From NCBI GenBank assembly GCA_036274635.1, contig DASUFI010000323.1, positions 1 to 51,003 of the forward strand: a stretch of 51,003 bases of DNA, in the 5' to 3' direction. Both the position numbers and the translations under genes were made by a program. The notes under the pieces were generated by a model. That model had not been told where the DNA came from. It made no database searches and saw only the letters and a program-made list of their open reading frames with translations. The DNA is from DASUFI01 sp036274635. Lineage in GTDB: Bacteria > Planctomycetota > B15-G4. Shown piece after piece: positions 41,003-50,597 of the stretch. Each line of letters opens with the position of its first letter. Positions within the stretch are counted from its first letter, which is position 1.

Positions 41003-41602
41003 TCAGGGCTCCAGTCTTCCTGCGAGAATCCGGGCCAGCTCCTGCAGGCAGCGCAGCCGCGTGGGTCCGATGCTGCCGATGGGCATGCCGAGGTCCCGGG
41101 CGATGTCCGCGTAGCTGGCGCGCGACCCGGGCTCGCCGGGCGGGGAGGGCGAAAGGAAGAGCCGGTTGAGGAGCTCGCGGCAGCGGGGACGCAGCTCGTC
41201 GAGGGCCTCGCGCACCAGGCGCTCGCGCTCCAGGCGCTCGGCCTGCTCTTCAGGGGCCGGGAGCGGAGCAGGCGCGTTGGCGGCCTCCTCCAGGCTCGCG
41301 TGCTCGCGCCGGCGCAGCGCACGTCGCTGCACGCGCCACACCTGCCGCTGCGCGGTGGTGATGATCCACGAGCCCAGCGCCGAGGGCTGCCGGATCAGCG
41401 CGACCTGCTCGAACAGGGCGATCCACGTGGCCTGGAAGACCTCCTCGGCGTCGGCCTCCGAGAGGCCCATCTCGCGCGGGACGGCCAGCACGAGGCGCTC
41501 GTAGCGCGCCACCAGCTGCTCCCACGCGCCGGGCGTTCCGGCCTGGACCTCGCGCAGCAGGCGCGCGCTCAACTCGTCGTCTCGGGCAGGACGTTCCGGC
41601 AC
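41003..41602 (-). CDS. ECF-type RNA polymerase sigma factor
   Basis: 199 residues from GTG 41602, with AAGGTG at a good distance. Region 2: AWEQLVARYERLVLAVPREM, then SEADAEEVFQATWIALFEQ and SALGSWIITTAQRQVWRVQR. Region 4: RASYADIARDLGMPIGSIGPTRLRCLQELAR (helix-turn-helix) near the C-terminus, preceded by LDELRPRCRELLNRL. No region 3 is present, so it is an ECF sigma. It is the first gene of the ECF - zinc finger - CHAT - subtilase cluster, whose expression it probably drives. A spacer rich in Pro (PAPLPAPEE) joins the domains. Confidence 0.93.
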   Translation of the reverse strand: MPERPARDDELSARLLREVQAGTPGAWEQLVARYERLVLAVPREMGLSEADAEEVFQATWIALFEQVALIRQPSALGSWIITTAQRQVWRVQRRALRRREHASLEEAANAPAPLPAPEEQAERLERERLVREALDELRPRCRELLNRLFLSPSPPGEPGSRASYADIARDLGMPIGSIGPTRLRCLQELARILAGRLEP

Positions 41603-41950
41603 GGCGGGACACCTTAACCGCTGGCCCGGCGACGCCGGTCCAGTGCGCCCGTATCAGCGGGCCGGCGCCCGGGCACTCCTCTGCGGACGTAGGTGGGATC
41701 GACGTGCCCAAGCGACCGCCCACGTCCGACACACGGCCCGGGAATCCTCGGTACCGCATCGCGCGCTCGTCCTTGCATGCCCCTTGGCGCGCGCGCATGC
41801 GGTTTCGACCCAAAGCCATCTGTTCAGCTTTGATTTGACTCAGTGCCGGAACCCGTCCGGACGGCTTGTCGCTGGTCGTGCCGCCAGCAATCGGGCCGCC
41901 CGTTTCCTGTCTGGTCTCCCGCCAGGCCATCGAGTTCCGGTGCGCCCCCT

Positions 41951-41989
41951 GGACGCCCCGGCAGTGCATGCCTCACTGCCGGGGCGTCC
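41951..41989. terminator. Perfect 16-bp hairpin, possible terminator
   Basis: GGACGCCCCGGCAGTG and its complement flank a 7-nt loop. On the plus strand it is followed by GCTTT, on the minus strand by a G-rich stretch, so it lacks a true U-tract on both. It could end the decarboxylase transcript from the right, or an unannotated plus-strand RNA. Confidence 0.4.
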
Positions 41990-42065
41990 GCTTTGGTGGC
42001 GGCACGCGGCAAATCGGCCCGGGCTTCGTTGCGGCAGGGCGCTCGATCCTCATCGGCCCTAGGCG

Positions 42066-42222
42066 GGCCGCCTCCGGTCGAGCGCCCCGCCGCGCCTCGC
42101 GCGGGCTCGATTTGACGCGGCCGGCGACGTCGGTGCGGGCGACGTGCAAGGCCGCCTCCGGTCGAGCGCACCCCCCCGCCTAGCCCAGCACGATTTGACG
42201 CCGCCGGTTTACGTCGGTGAGA
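42066..42222. repeat. Imperfect tandem direct repeat, about 84-bp period, two copies
   Basis: Copies begin at 42066 and 42150 with the identical GGCCGCCTCCGGTCGAGCGC. Both then contain CGATTTGACGC (42108 and 42191) and ACGTCGGTG (about 42127 and 42211). The copies differ in the middle. They lie just downstream of the decarboxylase gene. Confidence 0.6.
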
Positions 42223-42272
42223 GGCCGCCGGCGCTGGCGCGCGGCGGAGCAAGGCGATGGAGGGACGCGCAG

Positions 42273-43721
42273 TCAGTGGGCGCGGGCGACGGTGCCGAGG
42301 ATCGACTCGGATTCGGTGGTGATGTCTTCGATGGCGGCGTCGATGCGGTCGCGGCGGGTGCGGAAGGAGAGGACGCACAGGCGGGCGAGATAACTGCTGT
42401 CGACGGTGCAGCCGCTGAGCATGACGCGTTGGCGGGCGTTGACGGCGGTGAGGAGTTGGTGCGTGGCGTCGTTGCGTTGGGCGGGGGTCGAGCCGGGCCA
42501 GTCGCAGCGGAAGGCGAGCAGGGAGAGCTGCGGGGACGCGACGAGGGCCAGGCCGGGGACCCGGGCGAGGCGGTCGGCGGCGTGCAGGGCCAGGGCGCGC
42601 TTCTCGGCGATGGCGGCGCGCAGGCGGGCGGTGCCGAGGAGCTTGACCGGGAGCCAGACGCGCAGGCCGCGGAAGGGGCGCGAGAGCTCGGGGCCGTACT
42701 GGCTGGGGTCGTGCACGCCTTCGGGAACGGGCGGCAGGTAGGCCGCGGTGGCGGCGTGCGCGGCGCGCAGCGCCTCGCCGTCGCGCACGAGGACGGCGCC
42801 CGTGCCGTAGGGCAGGAACAGGCCCTTGTGCGGGTCGAGCGCGAGGCTGTCGGCACGAGAGAGGCCGGCGAGGAGCGGGCGTAGCTCCGGGACCATGTGG
42901 AAGAAGGCGCCGTAGGCGCCATCGACGTGGTGCCACAGGCCCTCGCGCGCGCACACGTCGGCCACGGCCTCGAGCGGGTCCACGGCGCCGGTGTTGGTGG
43001 TGCCGGCGCTGCTCACCACGAGGAACGGTCGCAGCCCGGCGCGGCGATCGGCGGCGATGGCCTGCTCGAGCGCGTCCATGCGCAGGCGGAACTGCGCGTC
43101 CACGGGCAGCGAGCGCACGCGGTCGGGGAGGATGCCCGCGAGGCGCGCCTCCTTGGCGATGCACAGGTGAGCCTGCGCGCTGGCGTACAGCGTGCCGTCG
43201 CGCAGCGCGGGCCCGAGCCGCTTCTCGCGCGCGGCGACGATGGCGGCCAGGTTGGCCAGGCTGCCGCCGCTCGTGAGCAGGCCCGCCGTGCCCGGCGGGA
43301 AGCCCATCCACTCGCGGAACCACTCCAGCACGTTGGCCTCGAGCTGCACCAGCGCGGGCGCGGCGGGCCACGTGCCCGTGAAGCGGTTGGTCGTGTCGGC
43401 GATGAGGTCCGCCAGCGCCGCCTCGAAGAGCCCGCCGCCCGGGATGTAGGCCAGGTAGCCGGGGCCGTTCGTGGTGAAGGAGCGCGGCACCCACTCGTCG
43501 AAGAGCGGCGCGAGGAGGGACTCGATGGGCGCGCCCTCCTCGGGCGGTCCCTCGCGCAGCACGCGGCACAGGGCGGCGGCGCGCGCCGGGTCCACGTCGC
43601 CGCAGGCGGGCGTCGTGGGCAGTGCCGCGAGGTGCGCCAGCACGCGCTCGAGCACGGCCTGCGCCAGGGCGCGCGCCTCCTCGGGCGGGCGGTCGAGGCC
43701 CGCCGGATCGCGCGGGTTCAC
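42273..43721 (-). CDS. PLP-dependent group II amino-acid decarboxylase
   Basis: 482 residues from GTG 43721, in a GTGA overlap with the preceding stop. Motifs in order: PRSFTTNGPGYLAYIPGGGL (substrate loop), TAGLLTSGGSLANLAAIVAA (cofactor phosphate), SSAGTTNTGAVDPLEAVADV, LWHHVDGAYGAFF with the Asp for the pyridine nitrogen, and LALDPHKGLFLPYGTGAV with the Schiff-base Lys (about residue 299). This is the aromatic-L-amino-acid/tyrosine decarboxylase family; the substrate (tyrosine, tryptophan, DOPA, or a sidechain-modified or glutamate-type amino acid) cannot be read. The partner gene upstream encodes the secreted paralogue. Confidence 0.92.
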   Translation of the reverse strand: MNPRDPAGLDRPPEEARALAQAVLERVLAHLAALPTTPACGDVDPARAAALCRVLREGPPEEGAPIESLLAPLFDEWVPRSFTTNGPGYLAYIPGGGLFEAALADLIADTTNRFTGTWPAAPALVQLEANVLEWFREWMGFPPGTAGLLTSGGSLANLAAIVAAREKRLGPALRDGTLYASAQAHLCIAKEARLAGILPDRVRSLPVDAQFRLRMDALEQAIAADRRAGLRPFLVVSSAGTTNTGAVDPLEAVADVCAREGLWHHVDGAYGAFFHMVPELRPLLAGLSRADSLALDPHKGLFLPYGTGAVLVRDGEALRAAHAATAAYLPPVPEGVHDPSQYGPELSRPFRGLRVWLPVKLLGTARLRAAIAEKRALALHAADRLARVPGLALVASPQLSLLAFRCDWPGSTPAQRNDATHQLLTAVNARQRVMLSGCTVDSSYLARLCVLSFRTRRDRIDAAIEDITTESESILGTVARAH

Positions 43722-45229
43722 GGCGCGAGGCCCTTGAGGAAGGCCTTGGCCACCGCGGACTTGTCCTTCGGGGACGTGGGGTAGTGCGGGCTGGCCTTGA
43801 TGGCGGCCTGCGCCGCGTGGTCGAGGGCACCGCAGATCGCGCCGAAGTCCGCCTGCTGCTCGTGGTGCTCGGCGGTGAGGATCAGGTCGAAGATGCGCCG
43901 GCGCGCCGTGTCGTCGAACTCCGGGTGCGACACGAGCCACTCGCCCGCCTGCCGGTAGTCGGCGATGCCCAGCATCTCGGCCGCGCCCAGGTCCTCGAGC
44001 TCGCGCGCGATCTCCTTGTGCTTGAGCACCTCCAGCTTGTCCTTCAGCGGCATGTGGGCCAGCTCGTCCACCAGTGGGATGCCGCCCAGCGCGCCGGACA
44101 GGGTGGTCGTGATGGGGTCGCAGTCGAACATGCCGCCCGGCAGCTGCGCGGGCTGGCGGTCGAGGCGCGCCAGCACGTCGGGCGTGGCCGGGGGCGCGAG
44201 CTCCAGCACCAGGTTCCAGACGCAGCGGGCGTAGGCGCGGTCGCGCGGCAGGAAGCTCTCGTGCTCGTGCATGAAGCGCAGGCTGGGCGGGAAGTCGAGG
44301 TCGATGTCCCCGCGCAGCTGGTCCCAGTGGCGATGGCCGGAGTAGGCGCGATGCGCCCAGCTGTCGCCGGTGAGCCGCACCTTGGTGGCGAGGTCGGCCG
44401 GCGGGCCGGTCACGGGCGGTGGCGGCGACATGCCGGTCGGCAGGAAGCCCGACCAGCCCTCGCGGAACCAGCCGTCCTGGTGCCACTCGAACCAGTCGCC
44501 GCCCACCCACGCCTCGCCGTAGGCCTCGATGTCCAGCTCGTCGATGAGGCCCTGGTCCAGCCACGGCGGGCACGCGCCCCAGGAGCCGCGGCGCAGCAGG
44601 ATGTTCACCAGGTGCGCCAGCGTGTCGTAGCCGAGGCCGTGCTCGAGGAAGGCGTCGCCCTGCTTGACCACTTCGGGGTTGGCGAGGTTCACCAGCAGCA
44701 CTTCCCACGTGCGCGCCAGCGGCGCCTCGCGCTTGTCCTGTGTGAACAGCGAGCCGTTGTCCTTCGTCCAGCCGCTGAAGTCCTGCTCGCACCAGTCCAG
44801 CAGGGCGAGCAGCTGGTCGAAGCCCGGCTGGCCCGGCTTGGAGGAGCACAGCACGATGGGCCAGCGCCTGCCGGACACCAGCCCCTGCGGGCGGTCGAAG
44901 CGGCGCTCGAACAGCTTGGCCAGCGGGCGCAGGCCGGCCTGCGCCTTGTCGAGGACGTGCTGGGCCTCGGGCACCGTCGCGATGCCGTCGGCCACGTAGA
45001 CCAGCACGTCGAAGGGCCCGACCGCGCCGCGCACGAAGGCCTCCGACGCGAGCGCGTCGCTCCACAGCGTGCGGTCACCCTGCGGCGGCGGGTCCTGGCG
45101 CAGGTTGAAGGCGCCGGGGAAGCAGCGCTCGAGCGCGGCGGCCAGGGCCGCGTCGCGCTCCTTGTCCGCGGGCGCGGGGGCCAGCAGGCCCGGCAGCTGC
45201 AGCAGCAGCGCGAGGATCAGGATGTTCAC
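43718..45229 (-). CDS. Secreted protein of unknown function, paralogue of 12748-14298
   Basis: 503 residues from GTG 45229, with NILILALLLQLPGLLAPAP as signal peptide. It shares with the protein at 12748-14298 the blocks LFERRFDRPQGLVSGRR, PPWLDQGLIDELDIEAYG, GWSGFLPTGMSPPPPVTGP, PRDRAYARCVWNLVLELA and DLGAAEMLGIAD, spaced alike. One pair of Cys in GACPPWLDQG and LLDWCEQD may be structural. The N-terminus after the leader is a helix (DAALAAALERCFPGAF). Catalytic residues cannot be assigned. It overlaps the decarboxylase by 4 nt and should be transcribed with it; TAAGCT about 40 bp upstream is a possible -10. Confidence 0.8.
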   Translation of the reverse strand: MNILILALLLQLPGLLAPAPADKERDAALAAALERCFPGAFNLRQDPPPQGDRTLWSDALASEAFVRGAVGPFDVLVYVADGIATVPEAQHVLDKAQAGLRPLAKLFERRFDRPQGLVSGRRWPIVLCSSKPGQPGFDQLLALLDWCEQDFSGWTKDNGSLFTQDKREAPLARTWEVLLVNLANPEVVKQGDAFLEHGLGYDTLAHLVNILLRRGSWGACPPWLDQGLIDELDIEAYGEAWVGGDWFEWHQDGWFREGWSGFLPTGMSPPPPVTGPPADLATKVRLTGDSWAHRAYSGHRHWDQLRGDIDLDFPPSLRFMHEHESFLPRDRAYARCVWNLVLELAPPATPDVLARLDRQPAQLPGGMFDCDPITTTLSGALGGIPLVDELAHMPLKDKLEVLKHKEIARELEDLGAAEMLGIADYRQAGEWLVSHPEFDDTARRRIFDLILTAEHHEQQADFGAICGALDHAAQAAIKASPHYPTSPKDKSAVAKAFLKGLAP

Positions 45230-45293
45230 GGGTGTCGCGGACCTCCACCGTGCAGGAGTTCGGGGGCACCAGCTTACAGCAAGCGTGGCGGTC

Positions 45294-46481
45294 TCAGCCT
45301 CCGCCCCGCTCCAGCGCGTCGAGCACGAAGAGCAGCTCGCGCTGCAGGCCGTCCAGCAGCGTGGGCACGCCCAGCGCCGCGCGTCGTTCGGCCGGCAGCA
45401 TCTCGAACGAGTAGGTCTCGATCTCCAGGTGCGGCACAGCCGCCAGCTCCGGGCAGGCGAGCAGCTCCAGCAGCTCGGGCTGCGTGCTGCGCAGCGCGCC
45501 GTCGGCGTCGAAGCGCTCGGCGAAGAGCGGCACGTGGAAGTGCACGCGCCACTCCGCGGCTTCGCGCACGGCAGGCGGCGCGCCGCGTGAGAGCGCGTCG
45601 GGCAGGTCGGGCAGACGCGTCAGCGAGCCGTCGCGGCCGCGCGCGACGACCTGGTGAAACCAGCGGTCCTCGGCCCACGGCTCGAGCAGCGCCGCGTGCC
45701 GCGCCGGATCGCGCAGCACGAGGGCGGCGGAGAGCTGCACCTTGACCACGGGCACGCCCGCGCGCGCCAGCAAGGCGAGCGCGGTCCCCATCGCCTCGAA
45801 CTCCACCGCCTGGTGGCAGGCATCGAAGCACAGCCCGAGGTGCTCGCGCGCGGCGGCGCCGTGCGGCAGCAGGTGGCGGGTGAAGAAGTCCGCCACCTCG
45901 ACGCTGGTCTCGCAGCTGCTGCCCGGCTCGGGCTCGAGCGCCAGCACGATGCGGCGGCCCGTGCGCTCGCGCAGCGCGCGCAGGCCGTCCGCGGCCTGGA
46001 GCAGGCCCGCGGCGATGGCGCGCGGATCCGACAGCGGTGGCCCCCACGCGCGCCAGGCGCCGGTGTGCGTGCTCAGGCTGCCGCTCACGCCCTCGGGCAG
46101 CAGCGCGGCCAGCACGTGCGCGGCGTCCAGCGTGGCCGTCACGCGCGCCGGCTCGGCCCAGCCGGGCCGGAAGACCTCGTCCTTCACGCGCTCGCCGTGG
46201 AAATCGCGCAGCGGAAAGGCATTCACCGTGAAGCAGCGCAGCCCGAGCTCGGCGAGGCGCTCGCGCAGCGGGGCCGGATCGGCGGCGGCGGCGCGCGCCA
46301 CGTCGGCGGGCAGCCACAGGCCGATGCCCAGCGGCTCGCCGCGCGCCAGGCGGCCCGCCTCGACGAGGCGTGCCCGCAGCTCGGCCGGTTCCTGGCCCAG
46401 GCGCTGCAAGAGTTCGGGCAGCGTCGAGTAGGGGTGGACGTTGGTGCAGTAGCCGAGGGTCTGGCCGCCGCGCAGGCGCAT
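45294..46481 (-). CDS. eboE: EboE-like TIM-barrel protein (metabolite traffic)
   Basis: 395 residues from ATG 46481, with GAGGAT upstream. LGYCTNVHPYSTLPELLQRL is the N-terminal signature of EboE, which has a xylose-isomerase-like TIM barrel. CFTVNAFPLRDFHGERVKDE, LALEPEPGSSCETSVEVADF, LGLCFDACHQAVEFEA and PVVKVQLSAALVLR follow, giving the Glu, Asp and His residues of a metal site. EboE belongs to the eboABCDEF set linked to export or traffic of isoprenoid-like metabolites, but none of the other ebo genes is present here. Function as isomerase or epimerase is possible. It stands between unrelated genes. Confidence 0.8.
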   Translation of the reverse strand: MRLRGGQTLGYCTNVHPYSTLPELLQRLGQEPAELRARLVEAGRLARGEPLGIGLWLPADVARAAAADPAPLRERLAELGLRCFTVNAFPLRDFHGERVKDEVFRPGWAEPARVTATLDAAHVLAALLPEGVSGSLSTHTGAWRAWGPPLSDPRAIAAGLLQAADGLRALRERTGRRIVLALEPEPGSSCETSVEVADFFTRHLLPHGAAAREHLGLCFDACHQAVEFEAMGTALALLARAGVPVVKVQLSAALVLRDPARHAALLEPWAEDRWFHQVVARGRDGSLTRLPDLPDALSRGAPPAVREAAEWRVHFHVPLFAERFDADGALRSTQPELLELLACPELAAVPHLEIETYSFEMLPAERRAALGVPTLLDGLQRELLFVLDALERGGG

Positions 46482-46642
46482 GGGGCCATCCTCGCGCCTC
46501 GGACACCACGCCCGGAAGGGCTTTCACCAACGGGCCGACCCTGCCTCTGGTAACATCACCCCTCCGCCGGGTGGGCAGCCGGGACGACTCGGAACACCCC
46601 CGCCACGCGGCACCGACGTCGTTCCCTTCGAGGAGCACCACC

Positions 46643-47377
46643 ATGAGGATCACCCTTCGCTCCGCGGGAGCCGTGCTGGCCACTGTCGCCCTGGCCCTGC
46701 CCGCCGCCGCGCAGAACACACAGAGCGCCCCGGCGGCGCGCCCCGACCCGCCCCAGCAGGACCGCCCGGCCGCCGAGCGCCCGGCCGCCGGCACGCAGGA
46801 CGCCGGCCAGCCGCAGCGCCAGGCGCAGCAGCCGGCGCAGCGCCCCGATCCCGCCCAGCCCAACGGCGTCCCGTCGAAGGACGAGGTGATGAAGAGGCTG
46901 GCATCCGAGGAAGCCAAGCACCGCGAGACGGTCGCCAAGATCGACCGCCTGCGCGAGCTGGCGCAGCAAAAGGGCAACACCGAGCGCCAGAGCCGGCTGG
47001 CCGACATGCTGAAGCGGGAGAACGATCGCTACGCGGCCCTGCGCGCCAAGGCGCGCGCCGCCCTGGGCGACGACACCTTCAAGGCGATGGAGAGGCGGCT
47101 GGCGCAGGGTCGCGGCCGCGGCCCCGCCGCCGGCGATCAGGCCGCCGGGCGCGCCGCGCAGCAGAAGCCGGACGCTGGGCAGCCCGCCCGCAAGCCGGAC
47201 CAGCCGCAGCAGCGACCCGCCCCGCAGCGTCCCGCCGCGCCCAAGGCCGACAGCGACGCGAAGCCCGCGGCGCCCCCCGACAGGCCCAAGTCCAACGCCA
47301 ACAATCGCAAGGCGCAGGCCAACTCCGGCACGCAGCAGCCTGCCGCCGGCAGCCAGCGCGGGAGCACCCCGAAGTGA
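46643..47377 (+). CDS. Secreted Pro/Gln/Ala-rich protein with a central coiled segment
   Basis: 244 residues from ATG 46643, after a clear GAGGAG. MRITLRSAGAVLATVALALP is the start of a signal peptide ending AAAQ. Residues about 25-75 and 155-244 are low-complexity (Pro, Gln, Ala, Asp, Lys), likely disordered. The middle (KDEVMKRLASEEAKHRETVA, then NTERQSRLADMLKRENDRYA) is a charged helix that may form a coiled coil. Such proteins often sit in the periplasm or bind the wall. A lipoprotein follows in a TGATG overlap. TAACAT about 55 bp upstream is a possible -10. Function unknown. Confidence 0.75.
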   Translation: MRITLRSAGAVLATVALALPAAAQNTQSAPAARPDPPQQDRPAAERPAAGTQDAGQPQRQAQQPAQRPDPAQPNGVPSKDEVMKRLASEEAKHRETVAKIDRLRELAQQKGNTERQSRLADMLKRENDRYAALRAKARAALGDDTFKAMERRLAQGRGRGPAAGDQAAGRAAQQKPDAGQPARKPDQPQQRPAPQRPAAPKADSDAKPAAPPDRPKSNANNRKAQANSGTQQPAAGSQRGSTPK

Positions 47378-47751
47378 TGTTCAGCTCGAGCCCGATCGGC
47401 ATGCGCAAGTTCACGAAGCTCGGCGTCCTCGTTGCGCTGGCCGCCTTGGCCGGATGCGGCGGCGGCGATGCGTCCTCCGCGAAGTCGCCCGACGCTGCGG
47501 CCAAGAAGCCGGCGGCGAAGCCCGCTGCGCCGGGGGCGACGGACGCGTCCAAGCAGGCCCCCTCGCAGACGGCGGCCCAGGCCGCGGCCGCCGACGACCC
47601 GGCGGTGGCGGCAGCGATCAAGGATGTCCCGCTCCCGACGCAGGCCCAGGCCGATGCCGCCGCCGCGCAGGCGATCACCGAAGCCAATGCCGACGCGGAG
47701 TTCGAGAAGCTGCAGCAGGAGCTCGGCAGCGCCGAGGCGCCGCCGAAGTAG
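47377..47751 (+). CDS. Small lipoprotein, alanine-rich
   Basis: 124 residues from ATG 47377, sharing a base with the preceding stop; ATG 47401 (8 codons in) is also plausible and gives a cleaner signal. KLGVLVALAALAGCGGG is a lipoprotein signal with Cys after AG. The mature part is mostly Ala, Lys, Pro and Asp (KSPDAAAKKPAAKPAAPGA) with a C-terminal helix (ITEANADAEFEKLQQELGS). It may be a membrane-bound partner of the secreted coiled protein upstream; this is inferred from the operon only. Confidence 0.75.
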   Translation: MFSSSPIGMRKFTKLGVLVALAALAGCGGGDASSAKSPDAAAKKPAAKPAAPGATDASKQAPSQTAAQAAAADDPAVAAAIKDVPLPTQAQADAAAAQAITEANADAEFEKLQQELGSAEAPPK

Positions 47752-47812
47752 CGCGTCCGGCAGTCCGGTCACGCGGCGCGGCGGAGCGCAGCTCCGGCGC
47801 GCCGCGCGCGCT

Positions 47813-48061
47813 TCAGGCCTTCTTCCAGATCGCCTTGACCGCCCAGATGAGCACCATCGAGCCGACCGTGGCTGCGACGATGCTGCCAATCAAGCCGCTC
47901 GCGTGCAGCTGCAGCAGGCTGAACAGGAAACCGCCGACGATCGCGCCCAGGATTCCGAGCACCAGGTAGCCGCCGAGTGACAGGCCCTTGCTCTTCATGA
48001 TGAGGCTGGAGAGCCAGCCCGCGATGGCGCCGACGATCAGCAGCGCGAGAATGTTCTCCAC
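47813..48061 (-). CDS. GlsB/YeaQ/YmgE-type (transglycosylase-associated) small membrane protein
   Basis: 82 residues from GTG 48061. NILALLIVGAIAGWLSSLIM, GGYLVLGILGAIVGGFLFSL and IGSIVAATVGSMVLIWAVKA are three helices with the G-x-x-x-G pattern typical of the family. A GGAGG sequence precedes the start, and TAGTCT about 36 bp upstream is a plausible -10 element. Members are induced by stress in many bacteria; the mechanism is not known. The name 'transglycosylase-associated' is historical. Confidence 0.92.
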   Translation of the reverse strand: MENILALLIVGAIAGWLSSLIMKSKGLSLGGYLVLGILGAIVGGFLFSLLQLHASGLIGSIVAATVGSMVLIWAVKAIWKKA

Positions 48062-48097
48062 GGCCCGATCCTCCCTGCTCGAGGGGGTGTGCCGAGG

Positions 48098-48103
48098 AGA
48101 CTA
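48098..48103 (-). promoter_or_regulatory. -10-like TAGTCT before the GlsB-type gene
   Basis: TAGTCT (48103-48098) lies 36 nt before the GTG, with a GGAGG ribosome site between: a normal leadered example of the same TAGnCT hexamer. Confidence 0.35.
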
Positions 48104-48147
48104 GCGAGGGGTGGGTGCGGGTTCCATGCGCAAGGGCTCGCGCGTGA

Positions 48148-49008
48148 TCACTTCGCGTCGAGCGGTCTCCACGGCGGCCACGTGGAGAGCTTCCACCCGA
48201 CCTGCGGTGGGCGCGGGTGGTCGTCGGTCTGGATCATGACCCCCTCCGCGCGCTGATCCTCCACGGTGCCGAGGCGGACCCGCTCGACCGTGCGTGCGGG
48301 CTCGGTGACGTAGAGCTCCATCCCGGGTCGCAGGCCCTGCTGCCGGCCCGCATCGATGCTCATCGGAAATTCGAGGAAGTTGAAGGTCGTGAGACTCGGC
48401 CGCGTGCTCGGCTCGCCGACGGCCATGACCGTTGCGGTGACCGGCTGCGCGAGCAGGCAGTCGCGGTACTCCGCGGGCACGTCGGGCCAGCCGGTCACGT
48501 GCCTGCCCTCGTCGCCCTGCCGCAAGAGGTATCGGCCGTGAGCATTCGCGCGCGGCTCGTTGCCCTGATTGACCTCGTTGCAGAAGCCGATGACGTCGTC
48601 GGCGGGGACGAGGTACTGACGCTCGCCCCAGGCCATCGGCACGAGGGTGGGCGCGAGGCCCTTGAAGCCCTTGCGCTCGTTCTCGAATGTGAACGCCAGC
48701 CGCAGCTGGCCGTCCACGACGTCGACCGTCCCGTAGTTGCGGTCGTAGCAGCCGAGGCAGCCGTGCCACTCGAAGACGAAACCTCCGCGCGGCGCGATGG
48801 CCAGGGAGACATTCTCGCCCATGCCGTCGCCCTCGTAGTAGTTGCCCGCCCACTCGTGCTCGCCCAGGCCCGCGATCTCCGTGAGGATGCCCTGGCGCAG
48901 TGACTCGGCCACCGCCTGGGCGCCGGCAGAAAAGCGCTCGTCGCGGTCGCCGCCCGCGACGGCGATCGCGACGAGTGCGAGGAGCGACGCGCAGCGGAAC
49001 GTCGTCAT
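48148..49008 (-). CDS. Secreted protein of unknown function
   Basis: 286 residues from ATG 49008, preceded by GGAGG. MTTFRCASLLALVAIAVAGG is a signal peptide. EWAGNYYEGDGMGENVSLAI, GFVFEWHGCLGCYDRNYGTV and LRLAFTFENERKGFKGLA are beta-rich segments, and a possible second domain contains SIDAGRQQGLRPGMELYVTE, with a fold like a capping or SH3-like barrel. Four or five cysteines (WHGCLGCYD, VIGFCNEVNQ, YRDCLLA) could form disulfides. I do not recognise a known family beyond an uncharacterised group sharing the WHGCLGxYDxNYG motif. It lies between the GlsB-type gene and the aldehyde dehydrogenase. Confidence 0.75.
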   Translation of the reverse strand: MTTFRCASLLALVAIAVAGGDRDERFSAGAQAVAESLRQGILTEIAGLGEHEWAGNYYEGDGMGENVSLAIAPRGGFVFEWHGCLGCYDRNYGTVDVVDGQLRLAFTFENERKGFKGLAPTLVPMAWGERQYLVPADDVIGFCNEVNQGNEPRANAHGRYLLRQGDEGRHVTGWPDVPAEYRDCLLAQPVTATVMAVGEPSTRPSLTTFNFLEFPMSIDAGRQQGLRPGMELYVTEPARTVERVRLGTVEDQRAEGVMIQTDDHPRPPQVGWKLSTWPPWRPLDAK

Positions 49009-49073
49009 GCCACCTCCAGCCCGTGGGGCCGGTGTTCAGCGCGGCCAGACAACGCCCGCCGCTGTGCGGCCGA

Positions 49074-50597
<1,524 letters not shown>

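Larger units (their letters stand above)
41603..42272. other. Gene-poor interval upstream of the ECF sigma gene
   Basis: This 670-bp stretch has no convincing gene. It contains a perfect 16-bp hairpin (41951-41989), an imperfect 84-bp tandem repeat (42066-42222), and the word GATTTGAC three times (about 41831, 42109 and 42192). An open frame on the minus strand around 41690-41930 shows no homology I know. Base composition is slightly lower in G+C between 41810 and 41900. It lies downstream of the decarboxylase and upstream of the sigma gene. Confidence 0.5.

Noticed and set aside
41690..41930. Minus-strand open frame downstream of the hairpin
   Set aside because: No recognised motif, no clear ribosome site, and it can be extended without bound into the sigma gene frame.
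41951..41989. att site or tRNA end for an integrative element
   Set aside because: No integrase, tRNA or direct repeat pair was found near it.
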